Of a stretch of DNA of 64,000 bases, positions 61,587-64,000 are shown in pieces. The stretch covers positions 186,001 through 250,000 of the forward strand of contig NZ_VTQH01000003.1 of NCBI RefSeq assembly GCF_008763945.1. The letters are read 5' to 3'. The translations under genes and the position numbers were made by a program. The notes under the pieces were generated by a model. It was not told the DNA's origin and did no database searches. It worked only from the letters and a program-made list of their open reading frames with translations. The DNA is from Microbacterium testaceum StLB037. GTDB taxonomy: Bacteria > Actinomycetota > Actinomycetes > Actinomycetales > Microbacteriaceae. Numbering within the stretch: the first letter of the stretch is position 1; each line of letters opens with the position of its first letter.

Positions 61587-62720
61587 GTGTCTGAAAGATA
61601 TGTCGACGACGCCGATTGGGCGACGGCCGCCGAGCAGTCCAGCGAGGACGACGAGGCCCAGGAGGGCAACGTGCTCCAGTCGCAGGAGCGCGCCTCCGAC
61701 TCGGCCGAGCACGCGGCCGTCCACATCGTCGACGACGAGACCGACACCGACGACGCCGACCTCGGCGACATCGACATCACCGACCCGGAGGCGGACGCGA
61801 TCGTGAACGACGCTCTCGAGATCGACGAGACCAGCGAGGCTGAGGCCGCCGCCGAGGTCCTGACCGACTCCCTCGCCGAGGAGCAGGCCGAAGAGGCCGC
61901 CGAGGCCGCCGACGAGGTCACCCCCTACGACGGTCCCGACGTCAACGGCGAGCCCGACGCTCCCGTCCTCGACGAGGACTTCGTCGACGAGGTCTCGGCT
62001 GCCGCGAGCGAGGTCGACGAGGCCGAGGCCTCCGAGTCGCCCGCCGACGCCGCGGTCGACATCGACGGCGCGGACGCCGACGACATCGACGAAGACGCCG
62101 ACCCCTACGAGGCGTTCCGCACCGAGCTGCGCATGCTCCCCGGCAAGTGGTACGTCATCCACTCCTACGCCGGCTTCGAGCGCAAGGTGAAGGCCAACAT
62201 CGAGCAGCGCAAGTCGACGCTCGAGGTCGAGGACGACATCTACCAGGTCGAGGTCCCCATGGAGGACGTCGTCGAGATCAAGAACGGCCAGCGCAAGATG
62301 GTCAACCGCGTGCGCATCCCCGGCTACGTGCTGGTGCGCATGGACCTCAACGAAGACACCTGGTCGGTCGTGCGTCACACCCCCGGCGTCACCGGCTTCG
62401 TGGGCAACGCCCACAACCCGACGCCCCTGCGCTTCGAAGAGGCCTTCAACATGCTGAAGAGCCTCGTCGAGGTCAAGGAGGCCGCTCCCGTCAAGGGCGC
62501 CGCCGCCAAGGGCTCGGCCACGACGGCCCGCGTCGTCCCCGCCGAGGTCGACTTCGAGACCGGCGAGACGATCACCATCAAGGAAGGCTCGTTCGCGGGC
62601 CTGCCCGGCACGATCAGCGAGATCAAGCCCGAGAGCGGCAAGCTCACCGTGCTCGTGTCGCTCTTCGAGCGCGAGACCCCGGTCGAGCTGTCGTTCGACC
62701 AGGTCACCAAGATGATCTGA
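61587..62720 (+). CDS. nusG: Transcription termination/antitermination protein NusG
   Basis: A 377-residue NusG. The first ~185 residues are a low-complexity Asp/Glu/Ala extension. The NGN domain starts at [20 protein letters not shown] and includes [20 protein letters not shown] and [16 protein letters not shown]. The C-terminal KOW domain is [20 protein letters not shown], ending [11 protein letters not shown] start. Long acidic extensions are known in actinobacterial NusG; this one is at the long end. A terminator follows directly, so rplK is not immediately downstream. Confidence 0.95.
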   Translation: MSERYVDDADWATAAEQSSEDDEAQEGNVLQSQERASDSAEHAAVHIVDDETDTDDADLGDIDITDPEADAIVNDALEIDETSEAEAAAEVLTDSLAEEQAEEAAEAADEVTPYDGPDVNGEPDAPVLDEDFVDEVSAAASEVDEAEASESPADAAVDIDGADADDIDEDADPYEAFRTELRMLPGKWYVIHSYAGFERKVKANIEQRKSTLEVEDDIYQVEVPMEDVVEIKNGQRKMVNRVRIPGYVLVRMDLNEDTWSVVRHTPGVTGFVGNAHNPTPLRFEEAFNMLKSLVEVKEAAPVKGAAAKGSATTARVVPAEVDFETGETITIKEGSFAGLPGTISEIKPESGKLTVLVSLFERETPVELSFDQVTKMI

Positions 62721-62738
62721 CGCCACCCGCGTCTTTCG

Positions 62739-62775
62739 CGAACGCCCCGCTCGGCCCCGGCCGGCGGGGCGTTCG
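62739..62775. terminator. Hairpin terminator after nusG
   Basis: CGAACGCCCCGC (62739-62750) pairs perfectly with GCGGGGCGTTCG (62764-62775). It separates nusG from the nuclease element that starts at 62798. Confidence 0.75.
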
Positions 62776-62797
62776 TCGCTTCCGGGGTCCCCCCCCG

Positions 62798-62866
62798 GCG
62801 ATAAACGCTCGCTGCACTGGCAAACGCTTTCAGCGAGCGTTTCTGAGTGCAGTGAGCGTTTATCGC
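62798..62866. repeat. Long palindrome, family B, at the 3' end of the second nuclease-like gene
   Basis: 31-base arms, 62798-62828 and 62836-62866, pair at 27 positions around TTCAGCG. The arm opens GCGATAAACGCTCGCTGCAC. The gene's TAA stop (62860-62862) lies in the right arm. A close copy (48 of 53 bases where comparable) is at 63948, beyond the gene's start. Confidence 0.85.
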
Positions 62867-63840
62867 GGGGGAGGGGCGGCGGGGAGCGACCGCGCATTCC
62901 GGCCGATGGCGTGCAGACGCGCGGTCTGCGGTCTCCTCACCGGGCGGACGCCCGCAGCGAGAAGCGCGTCTCGCAGCCCGATACCCCGCACAGCGTCCGC
63001 GAAGTCCCACCTCGCCACCGACCACCCGTCCCGTCTGAGGTCGTTCTCGCGTCGTTTCTCGGCTCTCACCGCGCGCCGCGCGTCGTCCATGACGGTTCCG
63101 TACTTTTCCCACCCGTCCGACTCACCGACGACGCGGACATCTGGCCAGGCGAAGTCGCTTCGATAGGTCCGGCCCTCGATGACGTGCGCCCGTTGCAGCT
63201 GAGGCTCCGGGAAGCCCCACCACTCGATCACTGCGCGACTGACGGACTCGCCGACGGACTCCGCACGGGCATCGGCGCGGTCCAGCGCCCAGGGGATGCG
63301 CGCGCGCCCCCGGATGTTGCGTTGCTGAGTCGAAAGCAGCCGCAGTCCGTCGGAGGTGACGGCATCCGGGAACATGCGAAGTGCCGCGTCCACCACCGCG
63401 AGGCCGAAGGCGGCGGGCAGGCACCGGACCAGATCGAGCACGGTGTCATCCGGAGAGGTGATCCGGAGCCCCCCGTGCTCGACGAACGACCGTTCGTCTT
63501 CGCTCGTGTGCACGGTCACGTCTCCGTATCGCAGCGACCGTGAACGCCGCTCATCGAAGATGTGCACGTCGCGGGGGTGCCCGAAGAGGGGTAGTCCCCA
63601 TAAAGCGGCCGCGGACTCGTGCGAGAAGACTGCGTCCGGTCGAGCGTGGGCCAGTGCATGCACGCGAATGAGATATCGTTCCCACTCCGCCGCCCCCTCC
63701 CACCGTGCTCGAGAGGTGTAGACGCCTTTGCGAACCCGGAGCGCCGTGTCGCTCAGCTCGAGATGAAGCCCCGTCGCTCGAGCGTCGCGCGCGTGGATGA
63801 GGGGCGATGGACTGGGTGCCAGTTCGGTCGACGTGAGCAT
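62860..63840 (-). CDS. Second AbiEi-like protein with C-terminal DUF559/Vsr-type endonuclease domain
   Basis: A 326-residue protein with the same overall plan as the one at 43858. The N-terminal AbiEi-like part has LELSDTALRVRKGVYTSRAR, AVFSHESAAALWGLPLFGHP and LRITSPDDTVLDLVRCLPAA. The C-terminal nuclease part has YRSDFAWPDVRVVGESDGWE (Asp ... Glu-x-Asp), then KYGT and RRENDLRRDGWSVARWDFAD, as in DUF559. Overall similarity to the first protein is limited. No toxin partner. It is bracketed by family B palindromes and interrupts the stretch between nusG and where rplK would be expected. Confidence 0.72.
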   Translation of the reverse strand: MLTSTELAPSPSPLIHARDARATGLHLELSDTALRVRKGVYTSRARWEGAAEWERYLIRVHALAHARPDAVFSHESAAALWGLPLFGHPRDVHIFDERRSRSLRYGDVTVHTSEDERSFVEHGGLRITSPDDTVLDLVRCLPAAFGLAVVDAALRMFPDAVTSDGLRLLSTQQRNIRGRARIPWALDRADARAESVGESVSRAVIEWWGFPEPQLQRAHVIEGRTYRSDFAWPDVRVVGESDGWEKYGTVMDDARRAVRAEKRRENDLRRDGWSVARWDFADAVRGIGLRDALLAAGVRPVRRPQTARLHAIGRNARSLPAAPPPR

Positions 63841-63947
63841 CCCGCCATCGTCGAGGTGTCTGGCACGCGAGAGCGGCCATTCCGGGCCGATTGTGGACGG
63901 CCCCGGTCGCCCGGCATCTGTGGAGGAGTTCCCCCGGCCGCCCCTCG

Positions 63948-64000
63948 GCGATAAACGCGCGCTGCACTGGCAAACGCCCTCCGCGAGCGTTTCTCAGTGC
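63948..64000. repeat. Family B palindrome, cut by the window edge
   Basis: 53 bases of a second family B copy, starting GCGATAAACGCGCGCTGCAC and running past the centre into the right arm (AGCGTTTCTCAGTGC) before the window ends. It lies 107 bases upstream of the minus-strand gene's ATG, mirroring the family A layout. Confidence 0.8.

Overview
The window looks like chromosome of a high-GC actinobacterium, most likely Microbacterium or a close Microbacteriaceae relative. The basis is very high GC with G/C-ending codons, frequent GTG starts and ATGA overlaps, a NusG with a long acidic N-terminal extension, the hadA-hadB-murB order, a RamB-type regulator beside aceA/aceB, and the recurring hexamer GGATGC/GCATCC. 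The genus is an inference; no rRNA is present.

Layout. (1) 0-5.8 kb: one + strand catabolic operon with two C-glycoside-deglycosidase-like alpha subunits and two beta-like subunits in the order alpha-beta-beta-alpha, followed by two further sugar isomerase/epimerase TIM barrels and a Gfo/Idh/MocA dehydrogenase. (2) 5.9-7.3 kb: a VOC protein, then a gene-poor scar containing the 3' part of a tRNA-Met. (3) 7.3-16.7 kb: a PfkB kinase / class II aldolase / aldehyde dehydrogenase operon, an esterase-MFS operon, a TetR regulator divergent from a flavin amine oxidase / SRPBCC / alpha-beta hydrolase operon, and a 74-residue protein. Three units here carry the same operator-like site, GTACAWWTGTGC. 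(4) 16.7-17.7 kb: a second scar with a 5' fragment of crcB and other gene remnants. (5) 17.7-20.6 kb: small hypotheticals and a TetR/monooxygenase/DUF3995 module with matching operators. (6) 20.6-24.2 kb: pcaR and pcaIJF, the lower beta-ketoadipate pathway. (7) 24.2-37.5 kb: transporters, an aldo/keto reductase, two ECF sigma operons (one with Asp23-type partners), a PaaI-like thioesterase/MHS transporter/PaaR-like TetR set, a FAD oxidoreductase and two nucleotide-sugar-type or NmrA-type dehydrogenases. (8) 37.5-39.8 kb: cbs-metB behind a leaderless cysteine-rich leader peptide. (9) 40-46.2 kb: F420-type reductase, TauE exporter, hadA-hadB-murB and an aspartate aminotransferase. (10) 46.2-60.9 kb: ClC channel, glyoxylate bypass (aceB, aceA, ramB) and a putrescine/GABA catabolic block (pucR, gabT, puo, usp, permease, gabD). 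(11) 61-62.8 kb: tRNA-Trp, secE, nusG.

The most unusual structure is a pair of solitary genes for AbiEi-like/PD-(D/E)XK endonuclease-domain proteins (43858-44751 and 62860-63840). Each is bracketed by two copies of a long imperfect palindrome. Each gene has its own palindrome family, and in both cases the gene's stop codon lies inside the downstream palindrome. A third, gene-free copy of the first family lies at 39885-39950. This resembles a two-part element (hairpin pair plus resident nuclease) inserted next to housekeeping operons, loosely analogous to REP/RAYT systems but with an unrelated nuclease. Mobility and function are inference.

Metabolically the window is dominated by catabolism of plant-derived or soil substrates (C-glycosides, protocatechuate/catechol-type aromatics, polyamines, acetate via the glyoxylate bypass), each behind its own local regulator.
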